Assembly (NCBI RefSeq): GCF_022836935.1
Contig: NZ_CP083241.1
Location: 168,091 to 232,090, forward strand
Source: Ancylobacter polymorphus
GTDB taxonomy: Bacteria; Pseudomonadota; Alphaproteobacteria; Rhizobiales; Xanthobacteraceae
Reading direction: 5' to 3'
Length of the DNA: 64,000 nucleotides
Shown: in pieces, positions 1 through 8,086 of the stretch
Numbering within the stretch: the first letter of the stretch is position 1
Layout of the letters: each line of letters begins with the position of its first letter
The notes under the pieces: generated by a model
Told to the model about the DNA's origin: nothing
What the model saw: the letters and a program-made list of their open reading frames with translations, nothing else
Databases searched by the model: none
Program-made: the position numbers and the translations under genes

Positions 1-77
1 CTGAGCTCGTCGCCGATAGCCAGGTAGAGGCGGTGCTGGCCTTCATCCGCGATCTCGAGAACGGAGCGCGCGGGTGA
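1..77 (+). CDS. Antitoxin, C-terminal end only (MbcA/ParS/Xre type, DUF2384-like)
   Basis: The open frame runs in from the left edge and ends at the TGA at 75-77. The visible tail reads ELVADSQVEAVLAFIRDLEN and then GARG. A tail of this kind, directly before a RES toxin, is typical of the MbcA/ParS/Xre antitoxins that bind and neutralise RES toxins. The stop overlaps the GTG start of the next gene (GTGA, 74-77), which implies translational coupling as in type II toxin-antitoxin operons. Only 24 residues are visible, so the family call rests mainly on the partner gene. Confidence 0.6.
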   Translation, partial: ELVADSQVEAVLAFIRDLENGARG

Positions 78-598
78 GGATTGCCCGCCTCGGTCCGGAC
101 GAGATATTCCATCGCTATCTGACACCTAAATGGGCGTTCCTGCCGACCAGCGGCGCGGGTGCCGCAATAGATGGTGGCCGGTTCAACCGGCCCGGCATCG
201 AGGCGCTTTATCTCTCCCGCGCGCCGCAGACGGCGCTTGAAGAATACCGGCAAGGCGCCAGCATCACACCGCCGGCAACCCTTGCCGCCTACACGGTAAC
301 GCTCGGCGAGGTCGCGGATCTCTCGCAGGGCTACGATCCGGGCGTCTGGGATGAGACCTGGAAGGACTGGGATTGTGCGTGGCGCCGCATTGCCCGCATC
401 GACGGAAAAGTCTCGCCATCCTGGAAGCTCGCCGATCGCGTGATCACCGCCGGGCTTCGCGGCATTCTGTTTCCCTCACTTCGCCATGCCGGCGGCACCA
501 ATCTGGTGATCTTTCCGGCCAATCTGCTCGCTGACGACACGGTCACGGTCCACGATCCCGATCATCGGCTGCCGAAAGACCAATCTTCGTGGTCGTAG
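74..598 (+). CDS. RES-domain toxin
   Basis: This 174-residue protein has the RES-domain signature: an Arg in GGRFNRPG (about residues 34-41), a Glu in TALEEY and a downstream conserved hydrophobic core. RES toxins described so far degrade or modify NAD+ in the cell and are silenced by an MbcA/Xre partner, whose end lies just upstream. The GTG start at 74 overlaps the antitoxin stop by 4 bp. On a plasmid this pair would act as an addiction module. The catalytic Ser of the R-E-S triad is probably in the C-terminal third (LFPSLRHAGG). Function is inferred from the family. Confidence 0.8.
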   Translation: MRIARLGPDEIFHRYLTPKWAFLPTSGAGAAIDGGRFNRPGIEALYLSRAPQTALEEYRQGASITPPATLAAYTVTLGEVADLSQGYDPGVWDETWKDWDCAWRRIARIDGKVSPSWKLADRVITAGLRGILFPSLRHAGGTNLVIFPANLLADDTVTVHDPDHRLPKDQSSWS

Positions 599-625
599 GC
601 TTCTTCGGGGAAATAGCAGGAGCTC

Positions 626-1327
626 TCAGCTCTCCTCGTCAGCCTCAACTTCCTCTCCAAGCTCCTCCCCATCGCCTTCCATCATCGCCAACGGAAACTC
701 CCCGGCGAGCAGCCTGTCCTTGCTGAGCAGGCCGGCGTCCTCCAGCGCCTCCATGTCGGGAAGGTCGCGCAAGGTATCAAAGCCGAAATGAGCGAGGAAT
801 TCTCGTGTGGTCACATAGGTATAGGGCGCGCCGGGCTGGGGGCTGCGCGGCCCGGCGGCGATGAAGCCGAGGCGGCGCAGATGGCCGATTGTGTCGCGGC
901 TGACCTCCTTGCCAAAGAACCGGCTGAGCTCGCCCCGGGTGATCGGCTGGAAATAGCCGATGCACAGCAGCACCAGCGCCTCGGATTGGGAGAGCGGCTT
1001 GGCCTCCGTCGTGCCGAGCCCGGTCGCCACCCCGATCGCCTCCGCATAGTGCCGGCGGGTGCGGTGCTGCCAGCCGCCAGCGACCGAAACCAACTCATAA
1101 GGGCGCCCGGCGAGTTCGGCGCGGATGTCGGCGATGATGAGATCGAGATTGCAGTCGCGGCCGACCACCTTGGCCAGCGCCTCGCGCCCGACCGGCTCAG
1201 GCGAAGCAAAGATCACCGCCTCGACCCGGCCCATCCATTCGCGCCAGCGCAGCTCGGGCGGAAGATGGGTGAGTTCGGCATCGAAGCTTACCGGGGTTTT
1301 CGCGCGCCGGCCCATCTCAGAGCCCAT
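626..1327 (-). CDS. scpB: ScpB-like segregation and condensation protein
   Basis: The 233-residue protein matches the ScpB family: two winged-helix domains, with recognisable segments such as VEAVIFASPEPVGREALAKV (about 36-55), TEAKPLSQSEALVLLCIGYF and the Arg-Gly-Glu helix of the second domain. An acidic tail follows. ScpB normally bridges ScpA and SMC in the condensin that organises origins. Here no ScpA or SMC is visible; the partner gene is a DUF1403 protein whose end overlaps this start by 11 bp. A plasmid-borne scpB next to a tyrosine recombinase suggests a role in plasmid segregation or dimer resolution, which is inference. Confidence 0.85.
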   Translation of the reverse strand: MGSEMGRRAKTPVSFDAELTHLPPELRWREWMGRVEAVIFASPEPVGREALAKVVGRDCNLDLIIADIRAELAGRPYELVSVAGGWQHRTRRHYAEAIGVATGLGTTEAKPLSQSEALVLLCIGYFQPITRGELSRFFGKEVSRDTIGHLRRLGFIAAGPRSPQPGAPYTYVTTREFLAHFGFDTLRDLPDMEALEDAGLLSKDRLLAGEFPLAMMEGDGEELGEEVEADEES

Positions 1328-2273
1328 AGAGCTTGAAGCTGGAACGGCCGGTCAGCTCGCGCACCGCACCAAACGCTTCCAGCCGCTCGAACAGCCGCCG
1401 CGCGGCCCAGCGCGAGAGTTTCGGCGTCGTCAGCGTCCCGGGCACCGCGTCCTCGTCGAGCAGAAGGGCGATCGCCTCCCCCGCCCCCTTGGCGCGCAGT
1501 TTTGGTGCGACCGCCTGGAGCCGGGCGGCGCGGGGGGCAATCTCGGCGGCGCCGCGCAGGGCCCGCGTCGCCGCCTGCGCCACGGCGAGACAGATCGCGG
1601 TGTCGAAGCCCTCGTGCCCGGGACGCGACCGCCCTCCTCCCCGGCCCGGACGGCGAAACGCGGCACCCGGCGCTTCCGCCATCAACAGCGGCACGGGCAG
1701 CGGCCAGCGCAGGCGCAGCGCCAGGACCTGGTCGGCCAGCCACCAGCCGAGCAGCTCGGCGTCGGGCCGCAGAGCGCGAACCTCCGCGGCAATCGCGGCC
1801 GCCGCGAAGGGCGCGGGCGTCGCCGCGCGGGCCAGCCCCTCGATCCGGTCCGGCAACATCGCCAGTTCGTCGCTCCAGCGAATCCCGAGTTGCTCCGTGA
1901 CCGAGCGCAGGGCTTCCACATCGACACCGGGCGAGCGGCCGGCGAGGCGGCGCCAGGCGGCGAGAATGGTGCCGGCAGGCCCCGGATCGTCGCCGGGCTG
2001 GCGCAGGTGCCACGCATCGCGCAGCACGGCCTCAGTCTCGGCCCGGCCGACGACGGACATGGCGGCGGCAGCGCAATTCAAGGCGAGACGCTGGCGCCAG
2101 GCGCCGGCCCAGGGCGGAGCCGCTCGCACGAGATTATCGAGCGAATTCAGCGCCGCTCCGGCGAAAAAGGCGGCTTCGGCGGGGTCCGTCACCGGGCCAA
2201 GCGGCAGGGCCCAGCCGGGGACCGTGGGCACAGCGAAAGAGACCGGGAGGAACGGATTCGGCGCGGCGTCCAT
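1317..2273 (-). CDS. DUF1403 family protein
   Basis: This 318-residue, Ala/Arg-rich, mostly helical protein resembles DUF1403 proteins, which are common on Hyphomicrobiales plasmids beside scpB. The last 40 residues (KLSRWAARRLFERLEAFGAV followed by RELTGRSSFKLYGL) look like a winged helix: recognition helix, beta-hairpin and wing. It overlaps scpB by 11 bp, so the two are co-translated. It may take the place of ScpA as the kleisin-like partner of ScpB. That is a structural guess, and no biochemical function is known to me. The ATG at 2273 begins MDAAPNPFLP. Confidence 0.7.
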   Translation of the reverse strand: MDAAPNPFLPVSFAVPTVPGWALPLGPVTDPAEAAFFAGAALNSLDNLVRAAPPWAGAWRQRLALNCAAAAMSVVGRAETEAVLRDAWHLRQPGDDPGPAGTILAAWRRLAGRSPGVDVEALRSVTEQLGIRWSDELAMLPDRIEGLARAATPAPFAAAAIAAEVRALRPDAELLGWWLADQVLALRLRWPLPVPLLMAEAPGAAFRRPGRGGGRSRPGHEGFDTAICLAVAQAATRALRGAAEIAPRAARLQAVAPKLRAKGAGEAIALLLDEDAVPGTLTTPKLSRWAARRLFERLEAFGAVRELTGRSSFKLYGL

Positions 2274-2311
2274 GGCGGAACCCTATCGGGCTCGTGCGCT
2301 TTCGTCTATCA

Positions 2312-2340
2312 GATTGGCAATTAACCGCACGCACTGTCAA
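2312..2340 (-). promoter_or_regulatory. Possible promoter for DUF1403-scpB
   Basis: On the minus strand a TTGACA (2340-2335) is followed after 17 bp by CCAATC (2317-2312), about 40 bp before the ATG at 2273. The -35 is perfect but the -10 is poor. The 10-7-10 palindrome at 2351-2377 lies just upstream of the -35 and could also be an operator. Confidence 0.3.
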
Positions 2341-2350
2341 ACGATAATAG

Positions 2351-2377
2351 CATCCGATAATCTTGCATTATCGGATG
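2351..2377. other. 10-7-10 bp palindrome; candidate dif/res-like recombination site or operator
   Basis: The left arm CATCCGATAA (2351-2360) and right arm TTATCGGATG (2368-2377) are perfect inverted repeats around a 7-bp spacer, TCTTGCA. The arms end in ATAA and begin in TTAT, as dif sites do, and a 6-8 bp spacer is usual for tyrosine-recombinase cores. A tyrosine recombinase gene lies on the same side of the block at 8487, and would be only about 0.8 kb away without the transposon. It could instead be an operator for the DUF1403-scpB promoter. Confidence 0.5.
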
Positions 2378-2399
2378 TCATGATCCTTTATATAAGAGA

Positions 2400-2404
2400 G
2401 GGCG
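2400..2404. repeat. Target-site duplication, left copy (GGGCG)
   Basis: GGGCG directly precedes the TGTCG end of the transposon. The same five bases follow the other end at 7689-7693. Tn402/Tn5053-family elements make 5-bp duplications. Confidence 0.9.
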
Positions 2405-2807
2405 TGTCGCTCGGCCGAGATGGCTGGAATCGGCTGGAAAGCCGTCGTTTTTCGCCTCCCCTCTTCCCGGATGGGTGGATTCCTCGCCCTAATTGAGCGG
2501 ACCGCCCGACCTGGATCGGTGGATTTCCCACGCCGCTGGAGCCGCGAGGGCACCCCTCGGGCGGAAAATCAGCCTCTTCGGGCCCGATGGGCACGGCGCC
2601 AGCGTCCAAAACCCCTGAAATCGCCTGTTTTCCGCACAGAGCCCCACAGGCGGCCGTTTTGGCCTCTTCTGGCACTTGGACCCATCTGCGGTGCCCGATC
2701 GACCTCCACGGGCCTCTGGCAAGGTCGATAAAACACGTCTGCAAAGGTTCGTTTGCTCAAATCTGTATTGATTGTACAAAGGGCCGGAAATCGCCCCCGG
2801 AGACGCC
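2405..2807. other. Non-coding left end of the transposon
   Basis: About 400 bp without a convincing gene lie between the left terminus and the resolvase start. The first 125 bp hold the terminal repeat and TniA-type binding motifs. The segment next to the resolvase (about 2750-2782) is AT-richer, with a TTTG...CAAA dyad (2752-2755 and 2777-2780), and is where a res site would be expected. I see no clear three-subsite res structure by eye. Confidence 0.5.
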
Positions 2808-3740
2808 ATGGCCCGCCCCGCCTTCTCCCCTCCCCGGCCGGCTCGCCGCCTGATCGGCTATGCCCGGGTTTCGACCGACGAGCAGGCGACCGATGCCCAG
2901 GTCGACGAGTTGCGCGCGGCCGGCTGCCAGATCATCCACCAGGAGCATGGCTCCGGGGCTTCGCGGGCCCGGCCGGTGCTGGCCAGGCTGATGCGCGAAA
3001 TCGGGCCCAGTGACGTCCTGGTCGTCGTGCGGCTCGATCGCCTCGCCCGCTCGGTCAGCCACCTGCTCGCGGTAATCGAGGACCTGGAAGGACGTCAGGC
3101 CCATTTCCGCTCGTTGCGCGACCCGATCGACACCTCGACGCCGCAGGGCATGTTCTCGCTGCAGGTGCTCGGCGCTGTCGCCCAGCTTGAGCGTGCCCTT
3201 ATCGCCGAGCGCACCAGGGCCGGGATGAAGGCGGCCAAGGCGCGCGGCAAGCTCCCCGGCAACCCCGGCCTGCGCGAGCGTCGGCCGGAGGCCATCCGTG
3301 CCGCCTCGGCGGCACGCCAGAAGGTCTATGTCGGTGACCTGATCGCCTCGGCCTCGGCCTGGCTGCCGATCGTGCGGCGCATGCGGCCGCAGCACAGCTG
3401 GGACGACGTGGTGCGGGTGCTGAACCATCGCGGCCAGAGCTGGACCATCGAGAAGCTGCGGCGCGCCGTGCATCGGCTGGTGCAGGAGCGGATGGCGGAG
3501 GCGGAGCTGCTTCGGCGCTCACCGCGGCGTCCGCCCGAGGACCGGCTGATGACGCTCGTCGCCGGCATCGCCATCGCCGACCCGGATCTCAGCTTGCGCG
3601 ACATCGCCGCCCAGCTTGAGCGGATGCGCGAGCGCACACCGCGTGGCGGGCGGCAATGGGCCGCCTCTTCGGTCAAGTCCCTGTTGGACCAAGCGCGCCG
3701 GCTGGGGCTCGTGGTGCCGCAGCCGCGGGACGATACCTGA
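2808..3740 (+). CDS. tniR: Serine recombinase / resolvase (TniR-like)
   Basis: The N-terminal resolvase domain is clear: GYARVSTDEQ carries the nucleophilic Ser (about residue 19), followed by VVVRLDRLARS and the E-helix region ERALIAERTRAGMKAAKARG. The role would be to resolve transposition cointegrates at a res site. At 310 residues it is longer than the usual 185-205 of Tn3/Tn5053 resolvases. The extra C-terminal half, rich in Arg and helices, is probably an extended DNA-binding region (ending LLDQARRLGLVVPQPRDDT). I chose the ATG at 2808 (MARPAFSPPRPARRLIGYAR); an upstream TTG at 2772 is in frame but less likely. The gene is convergent with tniQ. Confidence 0.85.
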   Translation: MARPAFSPPRPARRLIGYARVSTDEQATDAQVDELRAAGCQIIHQEHGSGASRARPVLARLMREIGPSDVLVVVRLDRLARSVSHLLAVIEDLEGRQAHFRSLRDPIDTSTPQGMFSLQVLGAVAQLERALIAERTRAGMKAAKARGKLPGNPGLRERRPEAIRAASAARQKVYVGDLIASASAWLPIVRRMRPQHSWDDVVRVLNHRGQSWTIEKLRRAVHRLVQERMAEAELLRRSPRRPPEDRLMTLVAGIAIADPDLSLRDIAAQLERMRERTPRGGRQWAASSVKSLLDQARRLGLVVPQPRDDT

Positions 3741-3799
3741 GATCGCAACGTGGCCCGCTCCGATCGCGCCGCGCTGCGCCGACGACAAGCGCGCCGAAC

Positions 3800-4996
3800 C
3801 TATGCTGCCCTGGTGTCGCTGTGCGCCGGTCCTTGGGCGGCGCCACGCTTTGCTGCCAACCGCACTGCCGACGGAGCCGGGGCATCGGCCTCAGGCCGCC
3901 GGGCCAGAGCCTTGTTGGACAGGGTGTTGAGAATTCGCCGCTGCGTGCGCGGATCCTGTCCCTGAACAGCACGCCATTCCTCACTGGCCAGGATGGACCG
4001 GGCGAGCGCCAGATAGTCCGCATCCGATCGGCCTGGGGTTTTCGCGCACGAGGAAGCCATCGGCACGGGTCGCTCCTTGGGCCGCGGGCGCGGCTCCTCG
4101 GTCCAGGCCACCAACTGGTCCAGTGTGAGGGCCAGGCGCCCCCTCATCGAGGAGTTGCCGAGGTCCAGCAGCGCCGCGACGCCCAGCAGCGTCACCATGC
4201 GCCAGCCGATCGGCGCCGTTGCCAGCGGCTCGCCGGGATCGACCCCTGCCTGTGCCGTCGGAGTCAGACGAAGATCCGGCACGACATCTGCCACGAACGG
4301 TGTGCGACGCCCGGTGCGGGGGCGCGGCGGCTTCCACAGTAACCGGGCGACATGGAGCATCCGATCCCGAACCGCAGACTGATCTTCGATCCCTGCCGCC
4401 ACCAGCGTCGATACGGCGGCAAAGAGGTCCGCGGAACCGCCGCGCCGCTCCTGGGGCATCGTTCGGGCGATCCTGCCGCATCGGATACAGGCGAGCCGGG
4501 CCGCCGCCTCATGAACAACGAACCGAAAACCGGAGCTGTCGAGACAGTGAGGACACGCTTCGTCGAGAACGCGATGATGGCGGCTGCAGACCACGGTCTC
4601 GACCAAGGCCCACGTCCGGCGGATATGATGGTCACGGCCGGCGGCGGCATCGTCATCAAGACAGGCCAAACAGACCGGCCGCCGGAAAGCGCCGGCCACT
4701 CTCCCCTCCCCCCAGACATACCAGCTGCGCGACCGTGACCGCGAGGAGAGCGCGAGGGCCCGCATGCGCTTTTCCGAAAGCCGGCACGCCGCCGCCCAAG
4801 CCTGCACCATCTCGGCCGAGGGCGCGAAGTCCCGCTCGGTGAACCTGACACAGCGGTCGTCCCGGAGGACGCCAAGCCACCTCGAAAGGTCGTCGTGGAT
4901 GAGGTCATAGCGGCACGCGACGCGACCTTGCCAGGATGATAGCAGCTCATCGTCTTCCGGCCTCGGCGCGAGGGGGAGCTCGCGCCGCACTGTCAT
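3800..4996 (-). CDS. tniQ: TniQ family transposition protein
   Basis: This 398-residue protein shows the TniQ zinc-finger layout: CLACLDDD (about 136), then CSRHHRVLDEACPHC and CIRCGRI. TniQ/TnsD-type proteins help choose the target site in Tn7/Tn402-like transposition. The start MTVRRELPLAPRPEDDELLS at 4996 overlaps the tniB stop by ATGA (4993-4996), fixing the start and showing coupling. The C-terminal half, rich in Arg and Pro, is less conserved. Confidence 0.85.
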   Translation of the reverse strand: MTVRRELPLAPRPEDDELLSSWQGRVACRYDLIHDDLSRWLGVLRDDRCVRFTERDFAPSAEMVQAWAAACRLSEKRMRALALSSRSRSRSWYVWGEGRVAGAFRRPVCLACLDDDAAAGRDHHIRRTWALVETVVCSRHHRVLDEACPHCLDSSGFRFVVHEAAARLACIRCGRIARTMPQERRGGSADLFAAVSTLVAAGIEDQSAVRDRMLHVARLLWKPPRPRTGRRTPFVADVVPDLRLTPTAQAGVDPGEPLATAPIGWRMVTLLGVAALLDLGNSSMRGRLALTLDQLVAWTEEPRPRPKERPVPMASSCAKTPGRSDADYLALARSILASEEWRAVQGQDPRTQRRILNTLSNKALARRPEADAPAPSAVRLAAKRGAAQGPAHSDTRAA

Positions 4997-5910
4997 CGGC
5001 CGGCCCGCGGCTGAAGGCGCGCCTCGACCTTGCGCGTCATCGTGACGAGCGGCAGCACCAGTTCCTCGGTCTGGAAACTGTCCATGGTGATACATTCGGC
5101 GCCGGAGCGGATCGCCTCGACCGCAACCGTCTCGATCAGGCGGAAGATCCGCACCGTGACGCCATCGGTGAGGTCGAGCACGCGGGTACGGATCGCCGGC
5201 GCCGCCAGGTTCGAGGGCCGGCGCAGCGGCAGGATCGTCGCCAGGCTCGCCAGCAACTGCGCGAGGCGGGCGTTATTCTTCCAGTGCCGCAGGTGGAGGG
5301 CTTCGAACCGCTCTGCCAGCTGCGGATCGGTCAACAGCGCCTGGCGCGCGAGGTCCGTCCCCGCGCAAACCAGAGGAATCCTGAGATCGTTGGCCAGAAA
5401 CCGGATGGCGTTCAGAAAGACCCGCTGTTGCCGGAAGCTGCCGGCGAGCATGGCGTGGATCTCATCGATGATCAGCATGCGGGCGCCCATGCTGCGCAGC
5501 AGCCGGCGGCAGACTTCCTTCTGCCGGTGGGTCGCCCCGTCCGCAGGCCCGGGCGCCCCGAGCGCCGTGAGCAGCTCACTGTAGATGTCCCGTTCGATCG
5601 GCTCGGCCGGCATCTGCATGGCGACGACCGGCATGGTGGTCACGCCCGTGCCCTGGTCGAAACAGGCGGGATGGTCGCGCAGGAACTTGCGGATGATCTT
5701 GGTCTTGCCCATGCCGGTGTCGCCATAGAGCAGCAGGCACGGCATGCGATCGCGGGGCGGATAGACTAAAAGGTCCTCGAGGCGGCTGAGCGCGGCCCGT
5801 GCCTGATCGAGGTCAAGCCACCGATCCGCTCGGATCCAGGCGATCCGCTCCGCATCCGCCAGAGCGGCCTGGTGGCGATAGGCCGGCAGGAGGTGGGCGT
5901 AGTCGGTCAT
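4993..5910 (-). CDS. tniB: TniB AAA+ ATPase
   Basis: This 305-residue ATPase has Walker A GDTGMGKT (about 50-57) and Walker B MLIIDEIH, followed by a sensor region (LRIPLVCAGT). TniB/TnsC-type proteins bind target DNA in an ATP-dependent way and activate the transposase. The start MTDYAHLLPAYRHQ at 5910 overlaps the tniA stop by 4 bp (5907-5910); the open frame extends far upstream but that part is antisense-like sequence inside tniA. It works with TniA and TniQ. Confidence 0.9.
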   Translation of the reverse strand: MTDYAHLLPAYRHQAALADAERIAWIRADRWLDLDQARAALSRLEDLLVYPPRDRMPCLLLYGDTGMGKTKIIRKFLRDHPACFDQGTGVTTMPVVAMQMPAEPIERDIYSELLTALGAPGPADGATHRQKEVCRRLLRSMGARMLIIDEIHAMLAGSFRQQRVFLNAIRFLANDLRIPLVCAGTDLARQALLTDPQLAERFEALHLRHWKNNARLAQLLASLATILPLRRPSNLAAPAIRTRVLDLTDGVTVRIFRLIETVAVEAIRSGAECITMDSFQTEELVLPLVTMTRKVEARLQPRAGR

Positions 5911-7550
5911 GACCATTCCTCGACCGCCAGAACGGGCAAAGTCTCCGGTTCGTCCTTGGTGCCGGGCGCGACGACCTCCGCCGCGGCGCCCTGATCTGCG
6001 GCGTTGAGCGATCTCGCCCGCCGCGCGACCTGACGACGTGCGGATTTCGTGATCGATGCCGAGGTCTCCAGCAGCTCGCGCTGGGCCTCGACCGTGTCGA
6101 AGATGAGTTGCTCGTCGGTGAGCCGCACACCGCGCTGCCGCAAGGCCGCCTGGGCCAGCCGGTGCTCGCCGAGCGTGATACGCGGCCGGCGCAGGTCCGC
6201 ATACCGGATCGGCCAATGGGCGCCGTCGGGACCCTCGACGAACACGCAGGACAGGTCACGGGGATCATACTTGACCCGCAGCTGTCGATCGAGCCGACCT
6301 GCCCAAGGGCTCAGAACGTCATCCCAGTAGCGCAGGCCGAAGATGTGCACGCCATCCCGACGGATGCTGCGCTCCTCGAACGGCAGGAAGTCGTAGAAGA
6401 ACTGTTGATCATCATGCGGGTGCCGGAACGGCGCGCGGCGACGATCGAGAGCCTCCCGCCAGGCGGCATTCGGAGGCATCTGCAGGCTGCTGTGGACCTC
6501 GTTGTGGTAGCGGCCGACGATTTCGAGCGTCAGCCAGCGCTCGAGCTCCTCGATCGTCATGACCGCGTGACGCTCGGGATCGTAGTCGCCGCGCTCTGAA
6601 ATGGAGCTGAACGTAGTACCGGGGAGCATATGGACCGCTCCCATCATGGTGCCGATCAGCCGCTCGATGTGGCCGCCATAGTGCGGGGTCGCCACAGGCC
6701 GGTGGAGCAGCGAGATGCCGTACTCGGCAGCTCCACGGGCCAGCGCCCGGGCGCGGAATTCGCGCGCATTGTCGACGTGGATGATGTCCGGCAGGCCCGA
6801 CACAGGCCAATCGAGCTCGATGCCGCGCGCCAGGAGCCACTCCGCCTTTGGCATCACCGCATGATGTATGGCCAGGGCGACCGATGCCGACGACGGCGCC
6901 TCGAGGCTCAGATAAAAGCCCACCACGATGCGGCTTGCTACGTCGATCGCGAGCGTCAGCCATGGCCGCTGGATCGGCAGGCGGTAGATCGTGTCCACCA
7001 CGAAGAGATCGACGCGCGTGTGATCGATCTGGACGATCTGGAGTGCGTGATCGGCACGGTATTCCTCCGGAACCGGTCTGAGCCGATCTCTGGCGGCCTT
7101 GTTGCCTTCACGCTGGCGGACAAGCTTGAAGCGGTCGATCTGCTCGACACGGGCTCGAACGGCTTTCCAGGACGGAATGTCCAGCCCGCGTTCACGACAA
7201 AGATGCCGGATGTGGTCATGAAGCGTGCTGACGGACGCTTTTTGCCGGGTGAGATACTTGTCGCGGATCGCCTCCTCGATGGCCGCCTCGACCTCGACGG
7301 CGAGGCGCCGGGCTCCTTTCTTTGGACCAGGTCGCGCCGCGGCCAGCGAACTCGTCACCGGCGCGCTGCGGTACTGCTCGATCAGCGCGTACAGCCGGCT
7401 TCGGCGTAATCCGAGGATACGGCACGCCGTCGCGACATCGATCGGCGACAATTGCCCGGCGTTGATCAGTGGCCGGATGACCGCCTCTCGGGCGACCGCG
7501 ACCTGCCACCGGCTATCATCGATCGCGAGCTTGTCCTGGTCGCACGGCAC
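5907..7550 (-). CDS. tniA: TniA transposase (DDE, Mu/TnsB type)
   Basis: This 547-residue DDE transposase has an N-terminal helix-turn-helix (CRILGLRRSRLYALIEQYR, about 44-62). The catalytic core carries VQIDHTRVDL (first Asp), IIHVDNAREF (second Asp) and GGHIERLIGTMMG (Glu). The Mu-type C-terminal barrel follows (DDVLSPWAGRLDRQLRVKYD). It binds the repeated motifs near both ends and joins them to target DNA. The GTG start at 7550 (MPCDQDKLAID) lies about 140 bp inside the right terminus. It is first in the tniA-tniB-tniQ operon, all with 4-bp overlaps. Confidence 0.9.
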   Translation of the reverse strand: MPCDQDKLAIDDSRWQVAVAREAVIRPLINAGQLSPIDVATACRILGLRRSRLYALIEQYRSAPVTSSLAAARPGPKKGARRLAVEVEAAIEEAIRDKYLTRQKASVSTLHDHIRHLCRERGLDIPSWKAVRARVEQIDRFKLVRQREGNKAARDRLRPVPEEYRADHALQIVQIDHTRVDLFVVDTIYRLPIQRPWLTLAIDVASRIVVGFYLSLEAPSSASVALAIHHAVMPKAEWLLARGIELDWPVSGLPDIIHVDNAREFRARALARGAAEYGISLLHRPVATPHYGGHIERLIGTMMGAVHMLPGTTFSSISERGDYDPERHAVMTIEELERWLTLEIVGRYHNEVHSSLQMPPNAAWREALDRRRAPFRHPHDDQQFFYDFLPFEERSIRRDGVHIFGLRYWDDVLSPWAGRLDRQLRVKYDPRDLSCVFVEGPDGAHWPIRYADLRRPRITLGEHRLAQAALRQRGVRLTDEQLIFDTVEAQRELLETSASITKSARRQVARRARSLNAADQGAAAEVVAPGTKDEPETLPVLAVEEWS

Positions 7551-7688
7551 GTGTCGACCTCCGCACTCGCCTTGATCCAGCGATCAAGGCTAAGATTCCA
7601 ACGAACAAGGCTGAATCCACCGAATTAGGGTGAGCCGAACATGTTAAAAATCAATCAAATGGAATCCGGGGAAAAGAGCAGTGCGACA
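7551..7688. other. Right end of the transposon with repeated transposase-binding motifs
   Basis: Three roughly 20-bp units, at 7571-7590, 7591-7611 and 7612-7632, share the core GATTCCA/GATCCA/AATCCAC (inverse of TGGATT). They match motifs near the left end. The terminus proper is CGACA at 7684-7688, the inverse of TGTCG. Confidence 0.7.
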
Positions 7689-7693
7689 GGGCG
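7689..7693. repeat. Target-site duplication, right copy (GGGCG)
   Basis: This GGGCG matches the copy at 2400-2404 exactly. Removing the transposon and one copy rejoins the DUF1403-scpB promoter region to the vapBC upstream region. Confidence 0.9.
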
Positions 7694-7773
7694 GTTTTGA
7701 CCCTTTTGGGCCGGCCGGCGGCCATCGGCCGGGCCCGAAGCCATGAAAATCGCGTTCTGCGGGCATCGACAGG

Positions 7774-7801
7774 TTGCCCCAAATCGACGCTCAGGTAGAA
7801 T
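7774..7801 (+). promoter_or_regulatory. Possible vapBC promoter
   Basis: TTGCCC (7774-7779) and TAGAAT (7796-7801) are spaced by 16 bp, placing a start of transcription near 7808 and a leader of about 24 nt before the ATG at 7832. Two TAGAA direct repeats (7796 and 7812) overlap this region and could be bound by the antitoxin. Confidence 0.4.
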
Positions 7802-7831
7802 ATTGACAAAATAGAACCTGGAACCATAAAA

Positions 7832-8086
7832 ATGGCGCTGAGCATAAAGGACCCTGAAACCGAGAGACTGGCCCGCGCCTTGGCCGCACGCACTGGCGAG
7901 AGCCTTACCGTGGCGACACGCCGCGCGATTGAGGAACGTCTCAAGCGAACCGGAACGGGCGCGCGCAGGGCCGCTCTCCTCGAGGACATGGAAGCAATGC
8001 AGCGGCGCTTGAGTGCGCTTCCCGTTCTCGACGATCGCAGTCCGGAGGAGATGATTGGCTACGACGAGAACGGCGTGCCCAACTGA
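7832..8086 (+). CDS. vapB: VapB-like antitoxin
   Basis: This 84-residue protein starts MALSIKDPETERLARALAAR, a short ribbon-helix-helix-like N-terminus common in VapB (Rv0623/PSK-type) antitoxins. It ends with an acidic stretch that would wrap the toxin (LDDRSPEEMIGYDENGVPN). Its stop overlaps the toxin start by 1 bp (TGATG, 8084-8088). It should repress its own promoter and neutralise VapC. Confidence 0.85.
   Translation: MALSIKDPETERLARALAARTGESLTVATRRAIEERLKRTGTGARRAALLEDMEAMQRRLSALPVLDDRSPEEMIGYDENGVPN

Larger units (their letters stand above)
2405..7688. mobile_element. Complete Tn402/Tn5053-like transposon (tniA, tniB, tniQ, resolvase)
   Basis: The element is 5,284 bp. Its ends read TGTCGCTC (2405-2412) and, inverted, TGTCGCAC (7688-7681). 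It is flanked by a perfect GGGCG duplication. Inside both ends are repeated motifs of the type GGTGGATT or CTGGAAT at about 20-50 bp spacing (left near 2420, 2472 and 2516; right near 7573, 7593 and 7614), as expected for multiple TniA binding sites. A CCCTAATT block occurs near both ends (2487-2494 and, inverted, 7622-7629). It carries only transposition genes and a resolvase, with no passenger. The resolvase faces tniQ, unlike the usual tniABQR order. The perfect duplication indicates a complete, probably recent insertion. Confidence 0.9.

Noticed and set aside
4997..5095. Upstream extension of tniQ to 5095
   Set aside because: The added residues lie inside tniB and have no family match, while the ATG at 4996 overlaps the tniB stop exactly.
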